Of a DNA stretch of 17,452 bases, positions 1-8,472 are shown in pieces (the first letter of the stretch is position 1; each line of letters opens with the position of its first letter). This stretch comes from JBHEKP01 sp041859375. Its GTDB lineage: Bacteria; Hydrogenedentota; Hydrogenedentia; Hydrogenedentales; CAITNO01. Location of the stretch: the NCBI GenBank assembly GCA_041859375.1, contig JBHEKP010000216.1:1-17452 (forward strand), given 5' to 3'. The notes under the pieces are model-generated. The model was given only the letters and a program-made list of their open reading frames with translations. It did not search any database and was not told the DNA's origin. Both the position numbers and the translations under genes were made by a program.

Positions 1-1811
1 TGGCCGAGGACAGGCGTCGCATTGAAAAACAGGAGCGTGAGATGGCGGCGGACCGCCTCGCGGCGGCCCTGCGCGAGCGCGACGCCGCCCTGCGCCATGT
101 GCGCATGCTCATCAACCTGATGGAGGAGGCGGGGCGGGAGCATGTGGAACTGCTGCGCTCGCCCCGGTGGCGCGCGGGCAACCGGGCGGTGCGCCTGGTG
201 GAAAAGGCCCTGCGCAGGCCCAACCAGTCCCAGTCGCCGAAGCGGCTCATGGAAACCCTCGCCAAATACGACGGGTGGAAGCGCGACTTCCAGGACCGCG
301 CGGAAAAGCAAACGCCGGCGAGCCGGGTGAACGCCACGGTGGCCGTGCTCCGCGCGGACAAACCCGCCCACGCCGCGCCCCTCATCAGCCAGCTCGCAAA
401 GGAGACCAACGAGACCGCCGCCGACGCGCAGCGGCTCTGCGCGCTTTTCGAGGAGGCGCACCACCACGGCAAAATGGTGCGCGCCTCCTGGCGCTGGAAG
501 GCGGGCACGCTGCTGGTGGGCGGCCTTTCCAAGCTGCGCCCGAAACCGGAGGAGTCGCCCCGCGCCGTCAAGATGGACGCCTACGCCCGCGCCTTCACCC
601 TCTGGCGCAAGTGCTACGGCGCGCAGGGCGGGATTGCCGAGTCCGCGCCCTCCATCTGGGGAACGCCAAAAAGCGCCGCCACCGGGGATGCAACGTTAAA
701 GCCGCTCGGGCCGGACCGCGTGCGCCGGTTGCGGGTCGTCCAGTTCACGCCGCCCGCACCGCGCAACCCCTTCTACCGCGTCATCGCCGACGAGCTGCGC
801 CGCCGCGGCTGGATGTATGATTTTTCCGTGCGTTTTGAGGAGCTGCTGGACCGGAACGCAAGCGACGGCGGCCGCTGCCGCATCGCGCATTTCCACCAGT
901 TTGACGCGCTTTACCATGACCGGGGCGGGGATCTGGCCGCCACCGAACGGAACGCCGTGGAACTGCTGGAACGGCTTGGGGCGCTGAAAAAGGCGGGCTA
1001 CAAACTGGCCCACACCTTCCACAACCCCTGGCCGCACGACAGGAAGTTTTTGGAGACAGACCGGGATTTCACCGAAAAGGCGCTGCCGCTGATGGACGGC
1101 GTGGTGGTGCTCAGCGAAAACGCGCGCCCCTTTGCCGCCAAATTCGCCGCGCCGGACCGGGTCCGCGTCATTCCCCACCCCTCCCTCGCGGGGGTTTGCG
1201 GCCCGTCCCCCGCAAGGGACGCGGCGCGTGAAAAACTGGACCTGCCGCAGGGGGGCTTTGTCTTCGGCCATCTCGGCGAACTGAAGCCCTACAAGGGCGT
1301 CGAGTCCATTCTTGCCGCCTTTGAAACGGTGCGTTCCGCCGCGCCGGACACGATGCTGGTGGTGGCGGGCAGGCCGTTGGACGCGGCCTACGCGGACCAG
1401 TTGCGCGCGCTGGCGGAAAAAACCGGCGGCGTCCGCGTTGAGGCGCGCCTGCTGGAGGACGGGGAAATCCCCCTCTGGCTCGCCGCCTTCGACATGTCGG
1501 TCTTCGCGTTCCGCGACATTTGGGTCTCCAGCTCGGTGGTGCTCTCCATGTCCCACGGTGTGCCGGTGGTCGCGCCGGATTTGGGCGGGCTCCCCGAATA
1601 TGTCACAGAGGAGGACACGGGGTTCCTTTACCCGCCGGACGGCCCGGATGCCCTCGCGGCGGCCATGCTGCGCGCCCGGCGCACCCCGTACCTGGAGCAT
1701 TTGCGGTACATGTGCGGCGTCCACTCCCGGAAGCGGTCCGTGGACGAAATCGCCACCGCCTACGAGCATTTTTACGCGACGGTCGAGGGGGCCGGCCCCG
1801 ACGGCGCCTGA
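1..1811 (+). CDS. GT4-family glycosyltransferase with N-terminal coiled coil (5' end cut by window)
   Basis: Probable retaining GT-B glycosyltransferase acting in the cytoplasm on a surface polysaccharide. The first in-window ATG is at 42, but the same frame is open to the left edge (codons from position 3 read AEDRRRIEKQEREMAAD), so the true start probably lies outside the window. Numbering from the ATG at 42, residues 1-35 and the upstream codons are charged, heptad-like and probably coiled coil. Residues about 50-220 are mostly helical and not recognised. From about 228 (RRLRVVQFTPP) there is a two-lobed GT-B domain with HTFHNPWPH near 323, the second-lobe start FGHLGELKPYKG near 407, and SSSVVLSMSHGVPVV near 495-510. 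The canonical EX7E pair is replaced by small residues, as in some GT4 subgroups. The stop is followed 24 nt later by the next glycosyltransferase. The sugar donor and acceptor cannot be read from the sequence. Confidence 0.85.
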   Translation, partial: AEDRRRIEKQEREMAADRLAAALRERDAALRHVRMLINLMEEAGREHVELLRSPRWRAGNRAVRLVEKALRRPNQSQSPKRLMETLAKYDGWKRDFQDRAEKQTPASRVNATVAVLRADKPAHAAPLISQLAKETNETAADAQRLCALFEEAHHHGKMVRASWRWKAGTLLVGGLSKLRPKPEESPRAVKMDAYARAFTLWRKCYGAQGGIAESAPSIWGTPKSAATGDATLKPLGPDRVRRLRVVQFTPPAPRNPFYRVIADELRRRGWMYDFSVRFEELLDRNASDGGRCRIAHFHQFDALYHDRGGDLAATERNAVELLERLGALKKAGYKLAHTFHNPWPHDRKFLETDRDFTEKALPLMDGVVVLSENARPFAAKFAAPDRVRVIPHPSLAGVCGPSPARDAAREKLDLPQGGFVFGHLGELKPYKGVESILAAFETVRSAAPDTMLVVAGRPLDAAYADQLRALAEKTGGVRVEARLLEDGEIPLWLAAFDMSVFAFRDIWVSSSVVLSMSHGVPVVAPDLGGLPEYVTEEDTGFLYPPDGPDALAAAMLRARRTPYLEHLRYMCGVHSRKRSVDEIATAYEHFYATVEGAGPDGA

Positions 1812-1835
1812 TCGGCGCAAAAAGGCAGGTACTCG

Positions 1836-3809
1836 ATGTTTGACTTGGTTGTGCCCGTGTACAACAGCATGCACCACGCGCGGTCATGCCTTTTCAGCGT
1901 GTTCCGCTGCGCCACCCGGCCCTGCCGGCTGATTGTGGTGGATGACTGCTCCGACGCCCACACCCGCGGGGGGCTGGAGGAGCTGCTCGCCGGCGCGCCC
2001 ATGCCCGCCACCCTCCTGCGCAACGAGGGCAACCTGGGTTACCTCAAGTCGGTGAACCGGGGCATCGCGGCGGGCGACGCCCCCCTGGTGGTGCTGATCA
2101 ACTCCGACACGGTCATGCTTCCCGGTTTTCTGGAACGGCTGGAGGCGGACTTCGCGGCGGACCCGAAGACGGGCGTGGTCAACCCCGTCTCCACCTGGGC
2201 CAACTGGACGCGCGTCCCCTTCCCGAACGGCTTCAACATCCACCGCCTCTCCGTTGAGGCGCGCGCCTTTTCAAAAAACACCCTGCCCGACATCAAGAAC
2301 GCCTCCGGTTTCTTCTTTGCGACGCGCCGGGAAATGTACGACCAGATCGGCCTTTTCGACGAGGTTTACGGCTTCGGCTACTGGGAGGAGGCGGACCTGT
2401 GCATGCGCGCCATGAAGGCGGGCTGGCGTGTGGCGGTGGACGACGGGCTCTACATCTTCCACCACGGCTGGGGCAGTTTCCAGGAGGAGGGGCGCAACGA
2501 GAACATGCGCCGCAACAAGACGATTTTCATGGAGCGCTGGGGCGCGGACTTCGACCGGATGGCGGAATGGTGGAAGAAGGAGGATCCCGTGGCCCCGCTG
2601 CGGGCGCGGCTGGAGGAGGCTGCCGCGCGCGGCGGCGCGCCGGCGGGCATGGCGGGCGACGAAAAAACCACCCCGGAGCGCGCCGAGATACGGCTCAGCG
2701 CCATGATGGACGGTGTCGCCCCCAGCGGGAGGCCAGCCGCAAACCGGCCCGTGGCCGATCCGCCCCGCGTGATCTACATCCTTCCGGCGGTGCCCCTCTA
2801 CGGCGGCATCATCTCCGTGCTGCAGGTGGTGAACCAGCTCGTGCTGCGCGGCTTCGACGCGAACGTCGCCACCTACGGCCCCGTGGACGAGAACATGTTC
2901 CGCCTGTTCCCCATGTTTTTCCGCCCGTATGTCTATCCCGACAAGGCGGCGATGGTGGCGGACTTCCCCGACTGCGACCTGGTCGTGGCCACCGCCTGGG
3001 AGACGGCCTATCCCGTGGCGCTGCTCCAGCGGCTGCGCCCCGGCCTGCGCGCCGCCTACTTTGTGCAGGACTATGAGCCGGATTTCTACACCGGTTCGCG
3101 CCCTGACCTCGAGGTCCGCGCCGAGCGCACCTACCACCTCGTGGACAACCAGATAGTGAAGACCCGCTGGCTGGCGCGGTTGCTCAAGCCCTTCGGAAAA
3201 GAGGTGCGCATCATTCCCCTCGGGCTCAACCTGGACTTCTTTTATGACGCGGGCGGACCCCGCCCGCCCCAGATCATCAGCCTGGCCCGGCCCAGCTCGT
3301 CCCGGCGCAACTATCCCATGCTCTGCGAGGTATACGCGGAGATCCACCGGCGCAGGCCCGATGTCACGCTCGCGCTCTACGGCGTGGGCTACGACCCGGA
3401 CTCGCTGCCCTTCCCCGTGCGGTCCTACGGCAAGCTGACCGACATGGCCGACGTGGCCCGCGCCCTCAACGACTCCACCGTCCTGCTGGACTGCTCCACC
3501 TTCCAGGGCTTTGGCAGGCCGGGCCTGGAAGCCATGGCCTGCGGCACCGCCGCCGTGCTCACCCACGAGGGCGGCATCACCCAGTACGCAAAACACAGGC
3601 ACAACTGCCTGCTCATCGATCCCATGAACCGGGACGAAATTGTGGAAAAAGCGCTTTCGCTGCTGGACGACGGGCAGGAGCGTGCGCGGCTGGTCGCGAA
3701 CGGAAAGGCCACGGCGGCGGAATACTCCGTCACCGCCGAGGGCGCGCGCACCGCCGCGTTTTTCAGGGAGATTTTGGGATTGGACGACGGCGGGGCCATT
3801 CGGGGGTGA
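1836..3809 (+). CDS. Bifunctional GT2-GT4 fusion glycosyltransferase
   Basis: A 657-residue fusion of two glycosyltransferases, likely adding successive sugars to a surface glycan in the cytoplasm. Residues 1-250 are a GT-A/GT2 domain: VVPVYN (5-10), VVDD (34-37), the DXD-like NSDT (89-92) and GYWEEADL (181-188), where an acidic pair probably supplies the catalytic base. A low-complexity linker follows (about 255-305). Residues about 310-657 are a GT-B/GT4 domain: PLYGGIISVLQ (320-330), AYFVQDYEPDFY (407-418), RIIPLGLN (458-465) and FQGFGRPGLEAMACG (556-570). The VQDYEP motif resembles that of WsaF-type rhamnosyltransferases, so rhamnose transfer is possible but not shown. In the EX7E motif the first Glu is Gln557 while Glu565 is kept. 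AAGGCAGG at 1822-1829 is a suitable ribosome binding site. The gene lies 24 nt after the previous one and 4 nt before the next. Confidence 0.9.
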   Translation: MFDLVVPVYNSMHHARSCLFSVFRCATRPCRLIVVDDCSDAHTRGGLEELLAGAPMPATLLRNEGNLGYLKSVNRGIAAGDAPLVVLINSDTVMLPGFLERLEADFAADPKTGVVNPVSTWANWTRVPFPNGFNIHRLSVEARAFSKNTLPDIKNASGFFFATRREMYDQIGLFDEVYGFGYWEEADLCMRAMKAGWRVAVDDGLYIFHHGWGSFQEEGRNENMRRNKTIFMERWGADFDRMAEWWKKEDPVAPLRARLEEAAARGGAPAGMAGDEKTTPERAEIRLSAMMDGVAPSGRPAANRPVADPPRVIYILPAVPLYGGIISVLQVVNQLVLRGFDANVATYGPVDENMFRLFPMFFRPYVYPDKAAMVADFPDCDLVVATAWETAYPVALLQRLRPGLRAAYFVQDYEPDFYTGSRPDLEVRAERTYHLVDNQIVKTRWLARLLKPFGKEVRIIPLGLNLDFFYDAGGPRPPQIISLARPSSSRRNYPMLCEVYAEIHRRRPDVTLALYGVGYDPDSLPFPVRSYGKLTDMADVARALNDSTVLLDCSTFQGFGRPGLEAMACGTAAVLTHEGGITQYAKHRHNCLLIDPMNRDEIVEKALSLLDDGQERARLVANGKATAAEYSVTAEGARTAAFFREILGLDDGGAIRG

Positions 3810-3813
3810 TGCG

Positions 3814-5475
3814 ATGCGGGCGAACACAAAAGCGATAACGCGGGCCTTTGCGGAATGTTTCGGGGCGGCGGGCCCCGTGGTGGAGGTGGGCGCCATGCAG
3901 GTGGACGGCCAGCACGGCTGGGGCGACCTGCGCGGCTTTTTCCCCGGCGTTCCCTACATCGGCACCGACATGCGCTCCGGCCCCGGCGTGGACCGGGTGG
4001 AGAACTTCGAGGGCCCCACCACCTTCGCCGACGGCGAGGCGGGCACCATCATCTCGCTTGACACCCTGGAGCACGTGTACGACACCTTCGCGTTTGTCCG
4101 TGAACTTGACCGCATCCTCGCGCCGGGGGGCATGATGCTCCTCACCTCGGTGATGTACTACCCCGTGCACGCCCATCCGTCCGACTACTGGCGTTTCACG
4201 CCCGAGGCCTTCCGGCGGCTCGCCGCCCCATACGGTGACTGCCGCGTGCTGGCCCAGGGGCCGGAGGATTTCCCCCACACCGTGGTCGCCGTGCTGCGCA
4301 AGGGCGCGCCCCTCGACCCGGAGGCGCTGCGGCGCTTCACGGAGGCGGTGGCGGCGGGCGACGGCGCGGATGAGGGCTGCGGCTGGGTCCACCCCCGCGA
4401 GGCGGAACTGCTGGAGGAAATGCGCGTTTTGCGCGCCTACCACGCCCAGTGGGGCCGTGTGGCCGCGTCGGGTTTCAGGGATTTCACCCCGGAGGAGTGG
4501 CTGCGCGGGGCGGAGGGTTCCGCCTTCGATCCGAACCTGTCGCGCTTGGTTTTTGCCGCGGACGGCGTGGACGGCGCCTGCTGGGCCGGAGAGGCCACGG
4601 GCGCGACGCCGGGGGATCTGGTGGCGCTTCAGGGGATTATCGCGGAACTGCGTCCGGGCTTGGTCCTCGCGCCGGGCGTGAGGCCCGGCATGCGCCGTTT
4701 TCTGGAGGACATGCTCCGTTTGAACGGCGGGGGACGTGCGGCGGACGCGCCGCAGCCGGGCGCGGCCGGGCCTGTGATGGCGGTCATCGCGCCGGAGGGC
4801 GGCGCGCGCGAAACCCTTGGGAATCTGTCGTCGCTTGCGGATGCGGTCACCCCGGGCGCGTACCTAGTGGTGTTGAACACCCTGCGCCGCTACCTTGCGG
4901 AAATGCCCGGCGGCAGGCCGGAGTGGGAGGGGGACGGCCCCCTGCAGGCGGTGCGGCAGTTTCTCACGGCCCGCCCTGAATTCACCGCCGACCGTAGCCG
5001 CGAAAGGCACATGGCCACCTTCGCGCCCCTTGGATTCCTGCGCAAACGGCAGTTGCTGGACACCGCATGGAAACCCAACAAGGCCACCCTGGAGCAGCTC
5101 CCCGGCGGGGTGCTGCGCTGTGTCACCCACGAGGGGAAGGACGGTGTCTGGGGCGGCATGCTGCTTGGTTGCGAACGCACCAACGTGTGCGACGGAAAAA
5201 CCCTGCCCTGCGCCGCCGGAACGGCCATGGAACTGCGCTTCACCCTGCGCGGCGCGGCCAACCACGGCCGCGCGCGGCTGGCGCTGAACGTGATAGACGA
5301 CACGGGCGCGCGCCTCGCCGAAACCGTGCTCACGCCGGGGGAAGGATGGACGGAGGTGGTTTTCCCCTTCACCCCCCGCGCCGGGGCGCGCTTTCTCGGC
5401 GTGCAGCTGGTCAAGGCAAAGGACGAGACGCCGGTTGTTTTTGAGATACGCGGCGTGGAAATCACCCCCTGCTGA
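3814..5475 (+). CDS. SAM methyltransferase - degenerate CmcI-like domain - beta-sandwich fusion
   Basis: A 553-residue, three-part protein. Residues 1-165 are a class I SAM methyltransferase: motif I VVEVGAMQV (22-30), IGTD (49-52), the motif IV region IISLDTLEHV (79-88), and LAPGGMMLLTS (102-112). Residues about 245-411 align by eye with the cephalosporin hydroxylase/CmcI family: DLVALQGIIAELRPGLVL (268-285) and GPLQAVRQFLTARPEFTADR (375-394), ending in FLRKR. The family's E-T-G-T loop is LAPG here, the D-S-D-H region reads IAPEG, and EDT reads LNT, so the cofactor site looks lost. Residues about 412-553 are beta-rich, ending VVFEIRGVEI, like a carbohydrate-binding jelly roll. The ATG at 3814 is chosen because the earlier in-frame Met at 3640 lies inside the preceding gene, and GGGGGTG at 3802-3808 provides a ribosome binding site. 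It most likely methylates a glycan or glycan precursor. The substrate is unknown. Confidence 0.8.
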   Translation: MRANTKAITRAFAECFGAAGPVVEVGAMQVDGQHGWGDLRGFFPGVPYIGTDMRSGPGVDRVENFEGPTTFADGEAGTIISLDTLEHVYDTFAFVRELDRILAPGGMMLLTSVMYYPVHAHPSDYWRFTPEAFRRLAAPYGDCRVLAQGPEDFPHTVVAVLRKGAPLDPEALRRFTEAVAAGDGADEGCGWVHPREAELLEEMRVLRAYHAQWGRVAASGFRDFTPEEWLRGAEGSAFDPNLSRLVFAADGVDGACWAGEATGATPGDLVALQGIIAELRPGLVLAPGVRPGMRRFLEDMLRLNGGGRAADAPQPGAAGPVMAVIAPEGGARETLGNLSSLADAVTPGAYLVVLNTLRRYLAEMPGGRPEWEGDGPLQAVRQFLTARPEFTADRSRERHMATFAPLGFLRKRQLLDTAWKPNKATLEQLPGGVLRCVTHEGKDGVWGGMLLGCERTNVCDGKTLPCAAGTAMELRFTLRGAANHGRARLALNVIDDTGARLAETVLTPGEGWTEVVFPFTPRAGARFLGVQLVKAKDETPVVFEIRGVEITPC

Positions 5476-5494
5476 GGGGTTTCCGGAGGAAACC

Positions 5495-6493
5495 ATGCAC
5501 ATGCGGGAACTGATGGAACTGTCCGGCCAGATCAACGCCATCGCCAACGCCTACAAGCGCTCCCAAATCCTCTTCACCGCCCTCGACGGCGGCGTCTTTT
5601 CCCTGCTGGAGGGCGCGGGCGCGCCGGCGGACGCCGTGGCCGCCGCCTGCGGCTGGAGCGCGCGCGGGGCGGCGATGCTGCTCGACGGGCTGGTGGCACT
5701 GGAACTGGTGGAAAAGCGGGACGGCCTTTACCGCAACGGCGCGGCGGCGTCAGCCTGCCTGGTGCCGGGCGGGCCCTGCTGGCAGGGCGAGATTATCCGC
5801 CACACACGGGCAAGCTGGGACGCGTGGGCGGCCCTGCCGGAGGCCGTGCGCAAGGGTGCCTGCGCGGTGCGGCCCGAGCAGGAGCGGAGCGGCGGGGAAC
5901 TGCGCAACTTCATCCTGGGCATGGACAACATCGCCCGGTTCAGCGCCCGCGAAATGCTTGCGGCGGTGGACCTGTCGCGTTACCGGCGCATGCTTGACCT
6001 CGCGGGCGGGCCCGCCACCTATGCCATTACCTTCCTTGGCGCCCACCCGGCCCTGCACGCCACCCTCTTCGACCGTCCCGCGGTGATCGAAATCGCGCGG
6101 GAGCAGGTGGCGAGGGCGGGGCTCGAAAACCGCTTCACCTACCTTGGCGGCGACTGCCTCGTGAACGACCTCGGCGGCCCCTACGATCTGGTGCTCATGT
6201 CCAACATCATCCACAGTTTCGGGCCGGAGGAGAACGCGCTGCTTGTGCGCAAGGCCCATGCCGCGCTTGGGCGGGGCGGCACGCTGATCATCAAGGACTT
6301 CCTGGTGGAGAACGACCGGTCGGGCCCGGCCTACGGCCTGATCTTCGCGCTCCACATGCTGGTGCACACCCCCGCGGGCGGAACCTACTCCTTTGACGAG
6401 GTGCAGTCCTGGACCGATGCCGCCGGGTTCGGCCCGGGCCGGGTCGTTTCGCTGACCCCGCAGACGCGGCTGTGGATGGTTGAGAAAGTTTGA
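5495..6493 (+). CDS. SAM-dependent O-methyltransferase (Methyltransf_2 type)
   Basis: A 332-residue enzyme of the small-molecule O-methyltransferase family, which also contains hydroxyneurosporene and polyketide O-methyltransferases. Residues 10-90 form the winged-helix dimerisation domain (ALDGGVFSLL, 29-38; MLLDGLVALELVEK, 61-74). The Rossmann domain has glycine-rich motif I LDLAGGPATYA (167-177), LFDRPAV (191-197), GGDCLVNDL (218-226) and DLVLMSNIIHSF (231-242). His240 sits where the family has its catalytic base. GGTLIIKDFLVEND (261-274) is the usual post-motif. The start at 5495 is preceded by GGAGGA (5485-5490). An in-frame Met 60 nt upstream falls inside the previous gene. It lies between a fusion methyltransferase and a glycoside hydrolase, so it may methylate a sugar, lipid or aglycone. 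This is inferred from position only. Confidence 0.88.
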   Translation: MHMRELMELSGQINAIANAYKRSQILFTALDGGVFSLLEGAGAPADAVAAACGWSARGAAMLLDGLVALELVEKRDGLYRNGAAASACLVPGGPCWQGEIIRHTRASWDAWAALPEAVRKGACAVRPEQERSGGELRNFILGMDNIARFSAREMLAAVDLSRYRRMLDLAGGPATYAITFLGAHPALHATLFDRPAVIEIAREQVARAGLENRFTYLGGDCLVNDLGGPYDLVLMSNIIHSFGPEENALLVRKAHAALGRGGTLIIKDFLVENDRSGPAYGLIFALHMLVHTPAGGTYSFDEVQSWTDAAGFGPGRVVSLTPQTRLWMVEKV

Positions 6494-6513
6494 ACCGGAA
6501 GGGATTGCGCGCG

Positions 6514-8466
6514 ATGACGCTTTTGAAAGGATGCCCCGCCATGATGGTCCCGGTGATCGTGCTGTGCGCCCTTGCGGGCGCGGAGGACAAGCCACGCCTT
6601 GCGCCCCTTGCGCTGGACCCGATTCCGCTGGGGGGAATCACGGCGGACGGCTGGCTCCAGCGGCAGTTGCGCATCCAGGCCGGCGGCCTCTCGGGAAACC
6701 TGGAGAAGTTCTGGCCGGACATCAAGGACAGCGGCTGGATTGGCGGCAAAGCCGAGGGCTGGGAGCGCGCCCCCTATTGGCTCGACGGCATGGTTCCCCT
6801 GGCGTGGACCCTCGACGACCCGGAGCTGAAGGCGGTGGTCAAGCGCTGGATGGACCATATCCTGGAGCACCAGCACGACGACGGCTGGCTGGGGCCGCGC
6901 AAAAGCAAGGGCTACCAGGAGCTCGACACCTGGCCCCAGTTCATCATCCTCAAGGCGCTTCGCCAGTACCACGAGGCCTCCGGCGATCCGCGCGTGGTCC
7001 CGGCCATGCTGAAAAACGTCCGCTGCGTTGACCGTGTGCTCGCGGAAAAGCCCCTCTTCGACTGGGGCAAATACCGCTGGATGGATCTGGTAATCACCGT
7101 CCACTGGCTTTACGCGCAGACCGGGGAGGAGTGGCTTCTTGGCGCGGCGGCGCGCGCCCACGCCCAGGGCTTTGACTGGCGCGGCCATTTTGAAAATTTC
7201 AAGTACCCAGAAAAAATGAAGGCCAAGGACTGCATCCTCGACACCCACGTGGTGAACAACGCCATGGCCGTGAAGGCGCCCGGCGTGTGGTCCCGCCAAT
7301 CCGGGGATTCGGCGGACGCGGCGGCGGTGGACACTGTCACCGGCACGCTCGACCGTTTCCACGGCCAGGTGACCGGCATCCTCACCGGCGACGAGCATTA
7401 CGCGGGCAGCAGCCCCTCCCAGGGCACCGAACTCTGCGCCGTGGTGGAGTACATGTTCTCGCTGGAAAACCTCATTGCCGTGCTGGGACGCCCTGATTTG
7501 GCCGACCGGCTTGAGCGCATCGCGTTCAACGCGCTGCCCGGCACCTTCTCCCCCGACATGTGGGCCCACCAGTATGTGCAGCAGGCCAATCAGGCTGTCT
7601 GCCGTGTGTCGGAGGATCGGGTCTACACCAACAACGGTCCCGACGCAAACCTCTTCGGCCTGGAGCCGAATTACGGGTGCTGCACCGCCAACCTGCATCA
7701 GGGCTGGCCCAAGTTCGCCGCCCACCTTTGGATGGCCACGCCCGCAGGGGACGGTGTCCCCGCCGGACTCGCCGCCGTCGCCTACGCGCCCTGCCGCGTA
7801 AGCGCCACCGTGGACGGGAAGGCCGTCCGGGTGCGCGTGGAGACGGACTACCCCTTCCGCGACGAAATCCACGTGACCGTGTCCGGCGCGGGCGACTTCC
7901 CCGTGTTCTTCCGCGTGCCCGGCTGGGCGAAAGACGCCACGGTGCGGGTCGGCGGCGACCCCGCCGTGTCCGCCGCGCCCGGCGCGTTCCACACCATTCG
8001 CCGCGCATGGGACGGCGACACCGCCGTAACCCTCCGCTTTCCCATGGCCCCGCGCGTGGAGCGCCGCTTCAACAACAGCGCCGCCTTCTCCCGCGGCCCG
8101 CTGGTTTACTCGCTCCATGTCGGCGCGGAATGGAAACCCCTGCGCGGCGAGGCCCCCCACAACGACTTTGAGGTGCTGCCCGCGACGCCGTGGAATTACG
8201 CCGTCGAGCTGGACCCCGCCGCGCCGGAATCCTCCCTGCGCTTTGAGGAGCTGCCTGTCGGCGAAAACCCCTTCGACCCCGCCACGCCGCCCCTGCGCGC
8301 CCTCGCAAGGGGCCGCCTGCTGCCCGGCTGGGTCATCGAGCACAACGCCGCAGCACCGCCGCCCCAAAGCCCTGTATCCTCCGGCGAGCCTCTGGCCGAT
8401 CTTGAACTCATCCCCTATGGCTGCGCCAAACTGCGCATCACCGAATTCCCCGTGCTGCACGAATAG
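6514..8466 (+). CDS. Exported GH127/DUF1680 glycoside hydrolase (beta-L-arabinofuranosidase-like)
   Basis: A 650-residue enzyme of the GH127/DUF1680 superfamily, whose characterised member HypBA1 is a beta-L-arabinofuranosidase using a zinc-bound cysteine nucleophile. The known ligand pattern Glu-x-Cys plus Cys-Cys is present: Glu306 and Cys308 in GTELCAVVEYM, and Cys389-Cys390 in NYGCCTANLHQGWPKF. Glu294 (TGDEHYAG) is a candidate acid/base. Residues about 45-420 are the helical barrel and the rest is beta-rich. Residues 1-23 look like a Sec signal peptide (hydrophobic MMVPVIVLCALAGA, cleavage before EDK), so it probably acts in the periplasm or outside. The start is uncertain: ATG 6514 with GGAAGGG at 6497-6503, a TTG at 6490 overlapping the previous stop, or ATG 6541 with GAAAGGA at 6525-6531. 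It ends the + strand block, 6 nt from a convergent gene. The sugar substrate is inferred from the family only. Confidence 0.87.
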   Translation: MTLLKGCPAMMVPVIVLCALAGAEDKPRLAPLALDPIPLGGITADGWLQRQLRIQAGGLSGNLEKFWPDIKDSGWIGGKAEGWERAPYWLDGMVPLAWTLDDPELKAVVKRWMDHILEHQHDDGWLGPRKSKGYQELDTWPQFIILKALRQYHEASGDPRVVPAMLKNVRCVDRVLAEKPLFDWGKYRWMDLVITVHWLYAQTGEEWLLGAAARAHAQGFDWRGHFENFKYPEKMKAKDCILDTHVVNNAMAVKAPGVWSRQSGDSADAAAVDTVTGTLDRFHGQVTGILTGDEHYAGSSPSQGTELCAVVEYMFSLENLIAVLGRPDLADRLERIAFNALPGTFSPDMWAHQYVQQANQAVCRVSEDRVYTNNGPDANLFGLEPNYGCCTANLHQGWPKFAAHLWMATPAGDGVPAGLAAVAYAPCRVSATVDGKAVRVRVETDYPFRDEIHVTVSGAGDFPVFFRVPGWAKDATVRVGGDPAVSAAPGAFHTIRRAWDGDTAVTLRFPMAPRVERRFNNSAAFSRGPLVYSLHVGAEWKPLRGEAPHNDFEVLPATPWNYAVELDPAAPESSLRFEELPVGENPFDPATPPLRALARGRLLPGWVIEHNAAAPPPQSPVSSGEPLADLELIPYGCAKLRITEFPVLHE

Positions 8467-8472
8467 GTGCTT

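Noticed and set aside
3640..3813. A 58-residue upstream extension of the fusion methyltransferase
   Set aside because: It lies inside the preceding gene in another frame, reads as Arg/Pro-rich shadow sequence, and the ATG at 3814 has a good ribosome binding site.
2271..3896. A 541-codon open frame on the - strand opposite the GT2-GT4 gene
   Set aside because: No recognisable domain, and composition typical of an antisense shadow.
6385..8460. A 691-codon open frame on the - strand opposite the GH127 gene
   Set aside because: Same shadow effect. The + strand frame has the complete GH127 motif set and a signal peptide.
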